Positions 27,198-35,767 of a stretch of DNA of 64,000 nt are shown piece by piece. How positions within the stretch are numbered: position 1 is the stretch's first letter; every line of letters begins with the position of its first letter. The DNA is taken from positions 2,325,615 to 2,389,614 of the forward strand of contig NZ_CP087598.1 in NCBI RefSeq assembly GCF_020990385.1, read 5' to 3'. A program made the translations under genes and the position numbers. This stretch comes from Paracoccus sp. MA (GTDB taxonomy: Bacteria; Pseudomonadota; Alphaproteobacteria; Rhodobacterales; Rhodobacteraceae). The notes beneath the pieces are model-generated. The model was not told the DNA's origin. It ran no database searches and saw nothing but the letters and a program-made list of their open reading frames with translations.

Positions 27198-28496
27198 ATG
27201 GGGCAGCATGTTCGGCAGCCACCCGCAACGATCAGCGGCGGGCCGCTCCCGCGGTTCATCGCGGCGAGCGGCCTGACCAATCTGGCGGACGGAATCGCTA
27301 CCGTCGCCTAGGCCTGGACGGCGTCGCTGCTGACGCGTGACCCGCTGCTGATCGCCCTGGTTGCCGTGGCGCTGCGGTTGCCCTGGGCCATCTTCGCGAT
27401 TCCGGCCGGGATCGTCACCGACAGGGCCGACCGGCGCAGGCTCATCCTCGGCATGGATGTGCTTCGGTCTGCGGGTTTCGGCGGGGCGGCCGTGGCGCTC
27501 TGGTCGGCGTTGCCGCTGGCGGACGCGCCGCAGGTCGGGGTCTCCTCGATGCCTGCTTTCGCGGCGCTGATCCTTGCAGCCCTGACCGTTGGCGGGGCCG
27601 AGGTCTTTCGCGACAATGCCGCGCAGACCATGCTGCCCTCGCTGGTGCCGCATGAGCGGCTGGAGGCGGCAAACGGCAGGTTGTGGAGCGTGGAACTGAC
27701 CGGCAACGCGCTTGTCGGCCCCCCGCTCGGCGCAATGCTGGTGGCGATGGCGCTGCCGCTGCCGTTCGTCGTCAACGGCGTGAGCCACGGCCTTGCGGCG
27801 CTGATCGTTGCGGGGATCGCGGGGAGCTTCCGGCCACGCCACGCGGACAGGAGGAACTGGCGCAGTGAACTGGCCGAGGCAATGGCTTTTCTGCGCGCTG
27901 CCCCGATCCTGGGGCTGCTCGCCTGGCTCACCGGGTTCTGGAACCTGTTTTCCCAGATGGTGAAGATCGGCCTGATCCTGCATGTGCAGGAGAATCTCGG
28001 CCTGTCCGCCACCGGCTATGGGCTGGTGCTGGCGGCGGGGGCGGTCGGCGGCATCGCTGGCGGACTGATCGGCGAGCGCGTCGTGCGGCGGATGGGTGCC
28101 GGAGCGGCGGCCCAATGGATGCTCTTCGCCTCGATTCCCGCCTTTGCAGCCATCGCCTTGGTCCCGAGCGCGTGGGTGCTGGGCCTGATCCTTGCGATCT
28201 TCGAGTTCTGCGGGCTGGTGTGGAACACGGTTTCGGTCTCGTCCCGGCAGCGGATGATCCCCGACCGCCTGCTCGGCCGCGTCAACAGCCTCTACCGGCT
28301 GCTGGCCTGGGGGATGATGCCGCTTGGCCTGCTGCTGTCCGGCATCGTCGTGCGCACAGCCGAGGCGGTGGTCGCCCGCGAGTCGGCCCTGACCGCCCCA
28401 TTCTGGGTGGCCGCAGCCGGTATCTCGCTGGTCACTGCGATCGGATGGCGGCCGCTTGGCACAGGGCTCGGCCACCGGGCGCCGCGGAAGGGGTAG
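27198..28496 (+). pseudogene. MFS exporter interrupted by an amber codon
   Basis: A major facilitator of the enterobactin-exporter-like (EntS) type, 432 codons. From the ATG at 27198 (GAGGGAGGG upstream) the first helix runs GLTNLADGIATVA, then TAG at 27309-27311 where Trp (TGG) would be expected, then AWTASLLTRDPLLIALV in the same frame. The rest is intact: DRADRRRLI loop (about 75), eleven further membrane segments and a basic tail. Internal GTG at 27366 could start a truncated protein lacking helix 1. A single base change, G to A, would explain it, so it is a recent pseudogene or a sequencing error. Confidence 0.8.
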
Positions 28497-28839
28497 AAGA
28501 TCCTGATGCGTCAATGGAAGCTTTGTCCCGTATCGGTGGCATTGGCCTGGGAAACGGCAAGCCGGGCGTCCGGTCCGGGAAAGCCGCGCTGCAACGTCGG
28601 CGATCTCTCGGCCGCCGGCAAAGGGCTGCGTAAGATGAACTGCGCGCTTTTGTGCTGCGAGAAGCATCGGAGTCGGCATCGGTGGCGCTGATCGCCACGC
28701 CTTCGTCCCTCGGAAATCGTGGCAAGGATCGCCATGGAGATCGGCCCGGCATCGCATCATCCGGCGCCGGGACAGGACGCAGGGCCCAAGGCGCCGCCCG
28801 GCCCTGCAGGATCGGCCAGCGCACCGCGCCGCAGCCTGT

Positions 28840-29198
28840 TCTGGCGCCTCGGCGATCAGCTGCCTTCGCAGGGAGTGGACAGCCTCGGCCCGGCCGAATT
28901 CGCGCGCCGCAGCCTGTCGCGCCTGCTCGTAGCCGGGCAGGAGCCGGGCAAGCTCCTGTTCGGCATTCAGCAACGCCCGGCTGCGCTCGCCCGCCAGGGC
29001 ATTGGCCAGCCGCGCCTCGGCGATCGAAAACGGCCGCTCGGTGCGATAGAGGGTGTCGAGCTCATCCTCCAATTGCCTGACGCGATGGCGCGCGGCCTCG
29101 ACATGGGCGCGAAAGGCGGCAAGGCGCCGCATCTCCAGATCGGCCTTCAACCGCGCGATGCGTTCCAGCCCGCCAAGCGCGTCCTGCCTGCGACTCAT
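28840..29198 (-). pseudogene. FliJ-like coiled-coil flagellar protein, 3' end lost
   Basis: The ATG at 29198 overlaps the flhB stop by 4 bases. About 115 residues are a charged, helical coiled coil (LKADLEMRRLAAFRAHVEAA, then ARHRVRQLEDELDTLY) like the FliJ-type proteins found after flhB in Rhodobacterales. After about residue 115 (QLIAEAPEQ) the sequence changes to Arg/Cys-rich, non-protein-like text and the frame stays open without a stop to 27090, antisense to the MFS gene. I take the real gene to end near 28840 and its stop to have been removed by a rearrangement. The end coordinate is approximate. Confidence 0.55.
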
Positions 29199-30298
29199 GT
29201 TCCCTCCTTGCGCCGCGGCAGGCCGCCCCAGCCCTCGCGCGCCTTCTTGCGCATGGCTTCGGCAAAGCGGATGGCGGCGGCGACCGGGGCGAAGTGCTCG
29301 GCCTTGATCTCTTGCCCGATCTCGACCGTGGCGTGCAGCGCGCGCGCGCAGGGCGGATCGGACCAGATCGGGACCCGATGCTCATGCGCACGCTCGCGAA
29401 TGCGGCGGGCGACCTCGTCCACCCCTTTCGCCAGGCAGACCGGGGCCCGGCCGCTGCCGCGTTTCCATTCCAGCGCCACCGCGTAATGCGTGGGGTTGAC
29501 GATGATCACATCCGCCTTTTCCACATCGGCCAGCATGGTGCTGAGCACGATGTCGACCCCCTTTTGCCGCCGCGCGGCCTTCAGGTGGGGATCGCCCTCG
29601 TTTTCCTTGTGCTCGTCCTGCATTTCCTGCCGGGACATGCGATGCCGCTTCAGGTATTCCCGCCGCTTCCAGATCAGGTCGATGCCGGCGAAGATCGCGC
29701 CGATGCCCAGCGCCAGCAAAGCCGCCCGGCGCAGGATCAGCCCCAGCCCCTCGACCCATTGCAGATCTGCCATGACGCCGGAGTTCAGCAGCCAGGACAG
29801 CAGCGAGGCATAGAGAAACCACCCCCCGACACCCACCAGCAGGGCCTTGCCCAGAGAGATCGAGAAGGTCACGAGCCCGCTTTTCCCGAATTTCTGCGCC
29901 GCATTCTTGACCGGATTGATGCGCTTGACGTCGGGCAGCAGCTTCTTGGGCGTCAGCACGACCGAGCGTTGCACCACCATGCCCAGCACCACCGGCACCG
30001 CCATGATCGCCACCCCCGCCAGTGTGGCCAGACCCGCCTGGCCGGCCAGGGCGCGCGCCAGATCGGCGACCGCCCGGCCTTCGGCATCGGGCCAGGGCTC
30101 GCCGCCCAGGGCGCGGGCGGCCATGCCGGTCCAGGCCGGGGCCGCCCAGCCCATGGCGAACAGCGCCGCCAGCCAGAAGCCCAGATACATCAGCGCCGAT
30201 TGCAGCTCGGCCGAGCGCGGGACGTCGCCTTCCTGCCGCGCCTTGCGCAGCTTGCTTTCCGTAGGGTCGAATTGCTTGTCGTCGTTGTCCTGGCTCAT
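29195..30298 (-). CDS. flhB: Flagellar export switch protein FlhB
   Basis: A 367-residue component of the flagellar type III export gate that switches substrate class. Four membrane segments lie in residues 30-210 and the cytoplasmic domain contains the self-cleavage motif NPTHYAVAL (cut between Asn268 and Pro269). It starts with ATG overlapping the fliR stop by 4 bases. Order flhA-fliR-flhB is the usual one in this group. Confidence 0.95.
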   Translation of the reverse strand: MSQDNDDKQFDPTESKLRKARQEGDVPRSAELQSALMYLGFWLAALFAMGWAAPAWTGMAARALGGEPWPDAEGRAVADLARALAGQAGLATLAGVAIMAVPVVLGMVVQRSVVLTPKKLLPDVKRINPVKNAAQKFGKSGLVTFSISLGKALLVGVGGWFLYASLLSWLLNSGVMADLQWVEGLGLILRRAALLALGIGAIFAGIDLIWKRREYLKRHRMSRQEMQDEHKENEGDPHLKAARRQKGVDIVLSTMLADVEKADVIIVNPTHYAVALEWKRGSGRAPVCLAKGVDEVARRIRERAHEHRVPIWSDPPCARALHATVEIGQEIKAEHFAPVAAAIRFAEAMRKKAREGWGGLPRRKEGT

Positions 30299-31053
30299 CG
30301 GAGAAGGGTTTCCATCATGGCCAGGACGGCCTCGGCCCAGACCGAAAGGATGGTGGGCGTCAGCACGACAAGCGCCAGAAGCGCCAGAAGGATCGCCCCC
30401 GGCGCGGCGATGAAGACCACCGGCAGGGCGGGCATCACCTTGCTGATCATCCCCGACAGCGCCTGGAACAGAAAGCCGCCCAGGATGAACGGCGCGGCCA
30501 GCAGCATGGCCAGGACAAAGCTCTGCCGGGTCAGGGAAACGGCGCCAGGCAGGATGTCCGGGATCTGCGGCCAGGCCCCCAGCGGCCGCAGTACCAGGCT
30601 TTCGCGCAAAAGGTCGCAGGCCAGGACCGGAAAGCCCAGCGCCATCAGCAGCGCCAGGCCGGCGACATGCATCAGGTTGCCGATCGGATGGGGCGAATAT
30701 TCATTGGCGGCGCCAACCAGCTGCGACAGCGAGGCCGTGGCGGCGATAGCCGTCGCGGCGATGTCCAGCGCGCTGGCGAAAAGCCGCACCAGCCCGCCCA
30801 GGGCAAGCCCCGACAGGATCTCGGCCCCGGCCAGGGCGGCCAGGGGCAGCAGGCCGCCGATCTCGCCCGGCGGCGGCGCATGCTCGGCCAGCAGCGGCGT
30901 GACCGCCATGGCCAGCGCGGCGCGCAGCCTGACGGGCATGGCGCGCTCGGAAAAGACCGGCAGCATCAGGAAGCAGGCCTGCGCGCGGCAATAGGTCAGC
31001 AGCAGCGCGGTCAGCGCGGCCGCCATGCGCGGATCTGCCAGCAGCTGGCTCAT
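30295..31053 (-). CDS. fliR: Flagellar export gate protein FliR
   Basis: A 252-residue membrane protein of the FliPQR export channel. Typical features are CFLMLPVFSERAMPVRLRAA near the N-terminus and QLVGAANEYSPHPIGNLMHV in the middle, with about six hydrophobic segments. The ATG at 31053 overlaps the flhA stop by 4 bases; the longer open frame upstream is antisense-like text inside flhA and is not used. Confidence 0.93.
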   Translation of the reverse strand: MSQLLADPRMAAALTALLLTYCRAQACFLMLPVFSERAMPVRLRAALAMAVTPLLAEHAPPPGEIGGLLPLAALAGAEILSGLALGGLVRLFASALDIAATAIAATASLSQLVGAANEYSPHPIGNLMHVAGLALLMALGFPVLACDLLRESLVLRPLGAWPQIPDILPGAVSLTRQSFVLAMLLAAPFILGGFLFQALSGMISKVMPALPVVFIAAPGAILLALLALVVLTPTILSVWAEAVLAMMETLLR

Positions 31054-33137
31054 GCTTCGACCGAGCCCAGCAGCCGCACCTGCGCGGCCGGGTCGATCTC
31101 GTCCAGCCCCAGAACCGGCATCGCGATCCCGGCCGAGGCCAGCATCATCCGCACCAGGCGCCGGCGGTGATCGGGCACGGCCAGCACCGCCTCCGGACCC
31201 GGCCGCTGGTCGCGCAAGGCGGCCTGCACCGCCTCGGCCAGCCGTTTCTGGATCTGCGGGATGGCGCTTGCCCCCGACCGGGCCGCCTCGGCTTCGGCGC
31301 GGGTGATCTCGGCCTCCCATTGCGGGTGCAACTGCAGGATGCCGAGCTGACCCTCGGCGTCGAGGAACTGCTCGGTGATCTGGCCGCGCAGCCGCTTGCG
31401 CACCTGCTCATAGACCGCTTCGGGCGTGGCGGCATTGCGCGCCTCGTGCACCGCATCGGTGATCAGCACCAGGTTGCGGATCGAGATACGCTCCTCCAGC
31501 AGGCCGCGCAGCACGGCCAGCAGCATCTCGGGCGAGACCTTGTCCGGCACCATGCTGTCGAAGAACCGCTGGTTCAGCTGCGCGCGGTGCTCGTCCGAAA
31601 CGCTGCCCAGTTCGCGGATCATGCGCTGCATCGAGGACATGGTCAGCAGCGCCGGCAGGTTGGTCTTGACCACCTCCATCAGATGGGTGGACAGGACCTC
31701 CATCGGGGTCACGACGGTGGCGCCGGCAATCGCCGCCTCGTCCTGCCAGTCCGGCGCGATCCAGCGCGCCGCGCTGCCATAGACCGGCTCGCGCACGCTT
31801 TCGCCGACCAGCCCCTCCAGGGCGGAATCGGCGCCCAGGGCCAGCACCCCCTGCGGCCGCAGAACCCCCTTGCCGCGCACCACCCCCTGCAGGCGGATGA
31901 CATATTCGCCATCCTCGAAGCCGGTGCCGTCGGTGATGCGGACATCGGGCAGGATCAGCCCATAGGTCCGGGCGATATGCAGCCGCAGGTTGGTGATGCG
32001 CTGGCCCAGCCCGCGCGCCGGATCGAGCGCGCCGAGGATCAGCCCCGCGCCGATCTCGACGCAGATCTCGTCCGTGTCCAGCACGTCGCCGATGCGCGCC
32101 GGGGCCGGGGCGACGGCCTGCGGCTCTGGCATCGCGGCCTTGTCCGGCGGGGGCTTGCCCTGGCGGCTGCGGCTGAACCACGCGGCCGTGCCCAGCACCG
32201 CCGCCAGGCCGAAGAACACCAGCGTCGGCATGCCGGGAACCAGGCCGATGACCAGCATCCCGACCCCGCTGACGAAGGGCACCTGCCAGTTGCTGAGAAA
32301 TTGCTGCGACAGCAGGTCGGCCGTCGTCTCGGTGGCGCCGCCCCGCGACAGCAGCAGTGCCGCCGCCATCGAGGTGATCAGCGCCGGAACCTGGCTGACC
32401 AGCCCATCGCCGATGGTCAGCTTGGAATAGGTGGTCATCGCCTCGCCCACCGGCATGCCGTGCACAAGCACGCCCGCAGCCAGGCCGACGAACAGGTTGA
32501 TCAGCGTGATCACCAGGCCGGCGATGGCATCGCCCTTGACGAATTTCGAAGCCCCGTCGAGCGAGCCGAAGAAGCTGATCTCGCGCTGCTCGCGGGCCCG
32601 CCTGCGCTTGGCTTCCTCATGGTCGATGGCGCCGGAGTTCAGGTCGCCGTCGATGGCGAGCTGCTTGCCGGGCAGGGAATCCAGCGCGAACCGGGCCGAG
32701 ACCTCGGCCATCCGCCCGGAGCCCTTGGTGATGACCATGAAGTTCACCACCGTGATCACGGCAAAGACGGTCAGCCCGACCAGCAGCGAGCCGCCGGCGA
32801 CGAATTCGGCGAAGGCCTGGATGACATGGCCGGCGGCGGCGGTCCCGCTCTGGCCGTCGGTCAGGATCAGCCGCGTGGACGAGATGTTGAGCGACAGCCG
32901 GATCAGCAGCGAGATCAGCAGCAGCACCGGAAAGGCCTGGAAATCCGTCGGCTTCTCGACCAGCGAGGCCATGACCAGGATCAAGGCGGCGCTGGCGATG
33001 GAAAGCGCGATTCCCAGGTCCAGCAGGCGCGCCGGCATCGGGATCACCATGGACAGCACGATCAGCAGCAGCACGCCGGTGATGATCAGCGGGCGCGCCG
33101 CCCAGCCCGTGCCCTGGCCCGTCTCGGCAATGCTCAT
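31050..33137 (-). CDS. flhA: Flagellar export protein FlhA
   Basis: A 695-residue export gate protein. The N-terminal half has eight membrane segments with the family motif PMPARLLDLGIALSI and the FHIPEP-type cytoplasmic loop region (FALDSLPGKQLAIDGDLNSG). The C-terminal cytoplasmic domain (about 350-690) binds chaperone-substrate complexes and forms the export ring. It overlaps by 4 bases with genes on both sides. Confidence 0.96.
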   Translation of the reverse strand: MSIAETGQGTGWAARPLIITGVLLLIVLSMVIPMPARLLDLGIALSIASAALILVMASLVEKPTDFQAFPVLLLISLLIRLSLNISSTRLILTDGQSGTAAAGHVIQAFAEFVAGGSLLVGLTVFAVITVVNFMVITKGSGRMAEVSARFALDSLPGKQLAIDGDLNSGAIDHEEAKRRRAREQREISFFGSLDGASKFVKGDAIAGLVITLINLFVGLAAGVLVHGMPVGEAMTTYSKLTIGDGLVSQVPALITSMAAALLLSRGGATETTADLLSQQFLSNWQVPFVSGVGMLVIGLVPGMPTLVFFGLAAVLGTAAWFSRSRQGKPPPDKAAMPEPQAVAPAPARIGDVLDTDEICVEIGAGLILGALDPARGLGQRITNLRLHIARTYGLILPDVRITDGTGFEDGEYVIRLQGVVRGKGVLRPQGVLALGADSALEGLVGESVREPVYGSAARWIAPDWQDEAAIAGATVVTPMEVLSTHLMEVVKTNLPALLTMSSMQRMIRELGSVSDEHRAQLNQRFFDSMVPDKVSPEMLLAVLRGLLEERISIRNLVLITDAVHEARNAATPEAVYEQVRKRLRGQITEQFLDAEGQLGILQLHPQWEAEITRAEAEAARSGASAIPQIQKRLAEAVQAALRDQRPGPEAVLAVPDHRRRLVRMMLASAGIAMPVLGLDEIDPAAQVRLLGSVEA

Positions 33138-33421
33138 TCCTGGGCTCCCCTGGCCTGGTTTCCTGTGGGTTTGGCTGGCGCCAGCAGGCGGTCGACGGTC
33201 CAGCCGGGTCCGATCAGCATTCCCGACCGGCGCAGAAAGATCAGCACCTCGATCCGGTCGGACGGAGGCAGCCGCATCAGCCTTTCATCGATGTCGCGCG
33301 GCAGGGATTCGCCGTTGAGCAGCCAGCCCGTCGCCTCGCGGATCAGGCCGTCCCGGGTCGAGTCCGCGCCGCCGGCCGGTTCGGCGGCCAGCGCCGCGGA
33401 CAGGATGAGGACGGCGATCAC
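33134..33421 (-). CDS. Small exported protein of the flagellar operon
   Basis: A 95-residue protein not assigned to a family. It starts with GTG at 33421, forming a GTGA overlap with the motA stop, and ends overlapping flhA. A short signal peptide is likely (IAVLILSAALAAEPAGG). The mature part is helical with DERLMRLPPSDRIEVLIFLRRSGMLIG. Its fixed place between motA and flhA suggests a periplasmic flagellar accessory role. Confidence 0.7.
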   Translation of the reverse strand: MIAVLILSAALAAEPAGGADSTRDGLIREATGWLLNGESLPRDIDERLMRLPPSDRIEVLIFLRRSGMLIGPGWTVDRLLAPAKPTGNQARGAQE

Positions 33422-34284
33422 GATGCCCTCTTCAACTCGCGCAGCGCGTTCTCGACATCCCCGAAAGACGGGCGGACATGTTCCGGCGCCGACTGGCGGC
33501 CCACCTCGACGCAAAGATTGGTGGCGTGCTGGTGCAGGCCCGCAACCAGCACGGATTTGATCACGTCGTAGAAGGCCTGATCCTGCTTCGTCACCGCCCC
33601 GAGCCGCTGGGCGAAGGGGGCCACGATCGCATAGGCCAGGAACACGCCGAGGAAGGTGCCGACCAGCGCCCCCCCGATCATCTTGCCCAGCACCTCGGGC
33701 GGCTGGTCGATGGCGCTCATGGTCTTGATCACCCCCAGGACGGCGGCGACGATTCCCAGTGCCGGCAGCGCATCGGCCATGTTCTGAAGCGCATGCGGCG
33801 CATGCATGGCCTCTTCGTTCATCAGGCCGATGCGCTGGGACAGCATCTCCTCGACCTGATAGGGATCGTCGTAGTTCAGGCTGGCCGAGCGCAGGGTGTC
33901 GGTGATCAGCGTCACCGCGTTCTCGTCGGCCATGATCCGGGGATAGGCCTGAAAGATCGGCGAGGATTCGGGGTTCTCGATATGCTCCTCCAGTTCGACC
34001 GGGCTGGACCGCGCGATGCGCAGCAGCTGGAACAGCAGGCACAGCACGTCCTGCAGGTCGGATTCGTGCCAGCGCGGGCCCTTGAGCGAGCGGCCGATGC
34101 CGGTCAGCGCCTGCTTGATCACCACGGTCTCGTTGGAAAGCAGGAACGAGCCGACGGCCGCCCCTCCGATCATCATCATCTCGAAGGGCAGGGAATGCAG
34201 GATGACCCCGAGCTTTCCGCCTGCCATGATATATCCGCCGAAGACCATCGCGAAGGTCACGACAATGCCGATCATGCCGAACAT
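33418..34284 (-). CDS. motA: Flagellar motor stator protein MotA
   Basis: A 288-residue stator subunit that conducts ions with MotB to turn the flagellum. Four membrane segments are seen (residues 3-21, 35-52 and two around 170-220), with ALPALGIVAAVLGVIKTM and VGTFLGVFLAYAIVAPFAQRL matching the proton-channel helices. The family-typical cytoplasmic loop lies between. No motB is present in the window. Confidence 0.94.
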   Translation of the reverse strand: MFGMIGIVVTFAMVFGGYIMAGGKLGVILHSLPFEMMMIGGAAVGSFLLSNETVVIKQALTGIGRSLKGPRWHESDLQDVLCLLFQLLRIARSSPVELEEHIENPESSPIFQAYPRIMADENAVTLITDTLRSASLNYDDPYQVEEMLSQRIGLMNEEAMHAPHALQNMADALPALGIVAAVLGVIKTMSAIDQPPEVLGKMIGGALVGTFLGVFLAYAIVAPFAQRLGAVTKQDQAFYDVIKSVLVAGLHQHATNLCVEVGRQSAPEHVRPSFGDVENALRELKRAS

Positions 34285-34293
34285 GAGTTACAC

Positions 34294-34836
34294 CTATTTC
34301 CTGGCAGCTCTGATTGCGCCCATGTACGAGGTCAGGACCGCCGCATGGCCCGGCTCGACCGAGGCCATGATGCGGGCGCCGGTTTCCGGCTGGACCCGGG
34401 CGAGGATCTGCGCGGCGAAGTCGGGCGGCAGGTTGGACAGGACCATGGCCGCCTGTTCGGGCTTCATCTGGTCATAGACCGCGATCAGGCGCGCGATATC
34501 CTCGCCTTGCGCCTGGCTCTGGCCCTGGTGGCCCTGGGCGATCTGCTGCTTCAGCTTGCGCAGTTCGACCAGCTTTTCGGTCAGCTGCCTTTCGGCAAAG
34601 GCGATCTCGGCCTTGCGGCGGTCGATGTCCTGCATATAGCGGTCGATGCGCAGCGCGCGCTCGCGCAGCGTATCGGCCAGGGCGACGGCCTCGGGAACGT
34701 CGGTGCAGCCGGCCATCAGCGCCGAGGGCTCGGCATTGGCGGACAGGCGCGACACGCCATCCATCAGCATCACCGCCTGGCCGGCCGCGGCAAGGATCAT
34801 CACTCCGCCCAGAAACGACAGGATCGGCTTACGCAT
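34294..34836 (-). CDS. MotE-like flagellar protein
   Basis: A 180-residue protein with one N-terminal membrane segment (ILSFLGGVMILAAAGQAVML), a coiled coil (about 65-115) and a C-terminal MgtE-N-like domain, VYDQMKPEQAAMVLSNLPPD onward. This matches MotE, which in rhizobia chaperones the periplasmic motor protein MotC. AAGGAG lies 9 bases before the ATG at 34836. It sits between fliL and motA genes. Confidence 0.75.
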   Translation of the reverse strand: MRKPILSFLGGVMILAAAGQAVMLMDGVSRLSANAEPSALMAGCTDVPEAVALADTLRERALRIDRYMQDIDRRKAEIAFAERQLTEKLVELRKLKQQIAQGHQGQSQAQGEDIARLIAVYDQMKPEQAAMVLSNLPPDFAAQILARVQPETGARIMASVEPGHAAVLTSYMGAIRAARK

Positions 34837-35176
34837 CAGCCGCCACTCCTTCGCGCCGGCGACGACGCTGCAGCCGCGCCGGGCGGGCCGGTCCGGCCTC
34901 GGCGAATTTCTGCTGCAGCATCCAGAAGGCCCGCTCTTCCTTGGCACGCTCGATCTCGTCGGCAAGGGCCTGGGTCGCGCTGGTGGCCTCGGATTTGGCC
35001 AGCAGGATGGACCTCTCCAGCCGGCCGATCTCGCTGGTCATCACGGCTATGGCGCCGCCCAGCCCCGTCTCCAGGTCGTTCAGCTTGCGCAGGCGGCGCG
35101 CCAGCGCGAAGCAGAAGCCCGACAGGCCGATGGTGAAGGCGATCAGAGCGATCTGCAAAAGCTGCGCTATCGTCAT
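34829..35176 (-). CDS. Flagellar operon protein with one membrane segment and coiled coil
   Basis: A 115-residue protein: membrane helix at 5-24 (LLQIALIAFTIGLSGFCFAL), then a coiled coil (30-90) and an Arg-rich tail. I think it belongs to the DUF6468-type proteins that follow fliL in alphaproteobacteria, but the name is from memory. The ATG overlaps the fliL stop by 4 bases and the end overlaps the next start by 8. Confidence 0.7.
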   Translation of the reverse strand: MTIAQLLQIALIAFTIGLSGFCFALARRLRKLNDLETGLGGAIAVMTSEIGRLERSILLAKSEATSATQALADEIERAKEERAFWMLQQKFAEAGPARPARLQRRRRREGVAADA

Positions 35177-35655
35177 TGGACCCTGAACTCCGTGATGAGG
35201 ACATCGGCGAACGCCTCCTTGCCCAGGACGAAGACCGCGCGGGTCGCGAGCTCGTCGCGGACGATGTCCAATATTCCGCGCTTTTCGAAGGCCGAGCCGT
35301 CGATATCCGCGAGAAAGCCGTTGAAGCTGTCCAGAAGGCGCGGGATCAGATGCTCGACCGCGGCCCGGTGGCTCTGGTCGGTCTCGATCTTGACCGTCAT
35401 CACCAGGGTCCGCGACCTGGGCCCGGCCAGCGTCAGCACGATCTGGGGAAGATCGACGAAACCGACCGCCGGGACGGCTTCGGCCTGTACCTTTTCCGCC
35501 CTTGGCGTCAGAAGCGACAGCGGCGACCAGAAACCCAGATAGGTCGAGGCAAAGCCAGCCCCGCCCAGCACAAGCGCAAGCCCCAGCGGCAGCAGGATGC
35601 GGCCGATCCCCCCGCGGGGCTTTTCTTCCGCATTGATGTCGGCGACATCGGTCAT
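35173..35655 (-). CDS. fliL: Flagellar basal body-associated protein FliL
   Basis: A 160-residue single-pass inner-membrane protein that surrounds the stator. The membrane segment is at about 18-40 (GRILLPLGLALVLGGAGFAS) and the periplasmic domain has the family pattern VGFVDLPQIVLTLAG and LREFRVQ-like ending (VLITEFRVQ). It is the first gene of the leftward operon, divergent from fliF. Confidence 0.9.
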   Translation of the reverse strand: MTDVADINAEEKPRGGIGRILLPLGLALVLGGAGFASTYLGFWSPLSLLTPRAEKVQAEAVPAVGFVDLPQIVLTLAGPRSRTLVMTVKIETDQSHRAAVEHLIPRLLDSFNGFLADIDGSAFEKRGILDIVRDELATRAVFVLGKEAFADVLITEFRVQ

Positions 35656-35767
35656 GGTGATTCTCCATCCGTCTGGGGTCTGGATATCACCGGCGGGCTA
35701 ACCAATTCTTAATCGCCCCATGCCATCAAGGTCGCCACAAGGATGATGCGATTCGAAGGGGGCGGTT

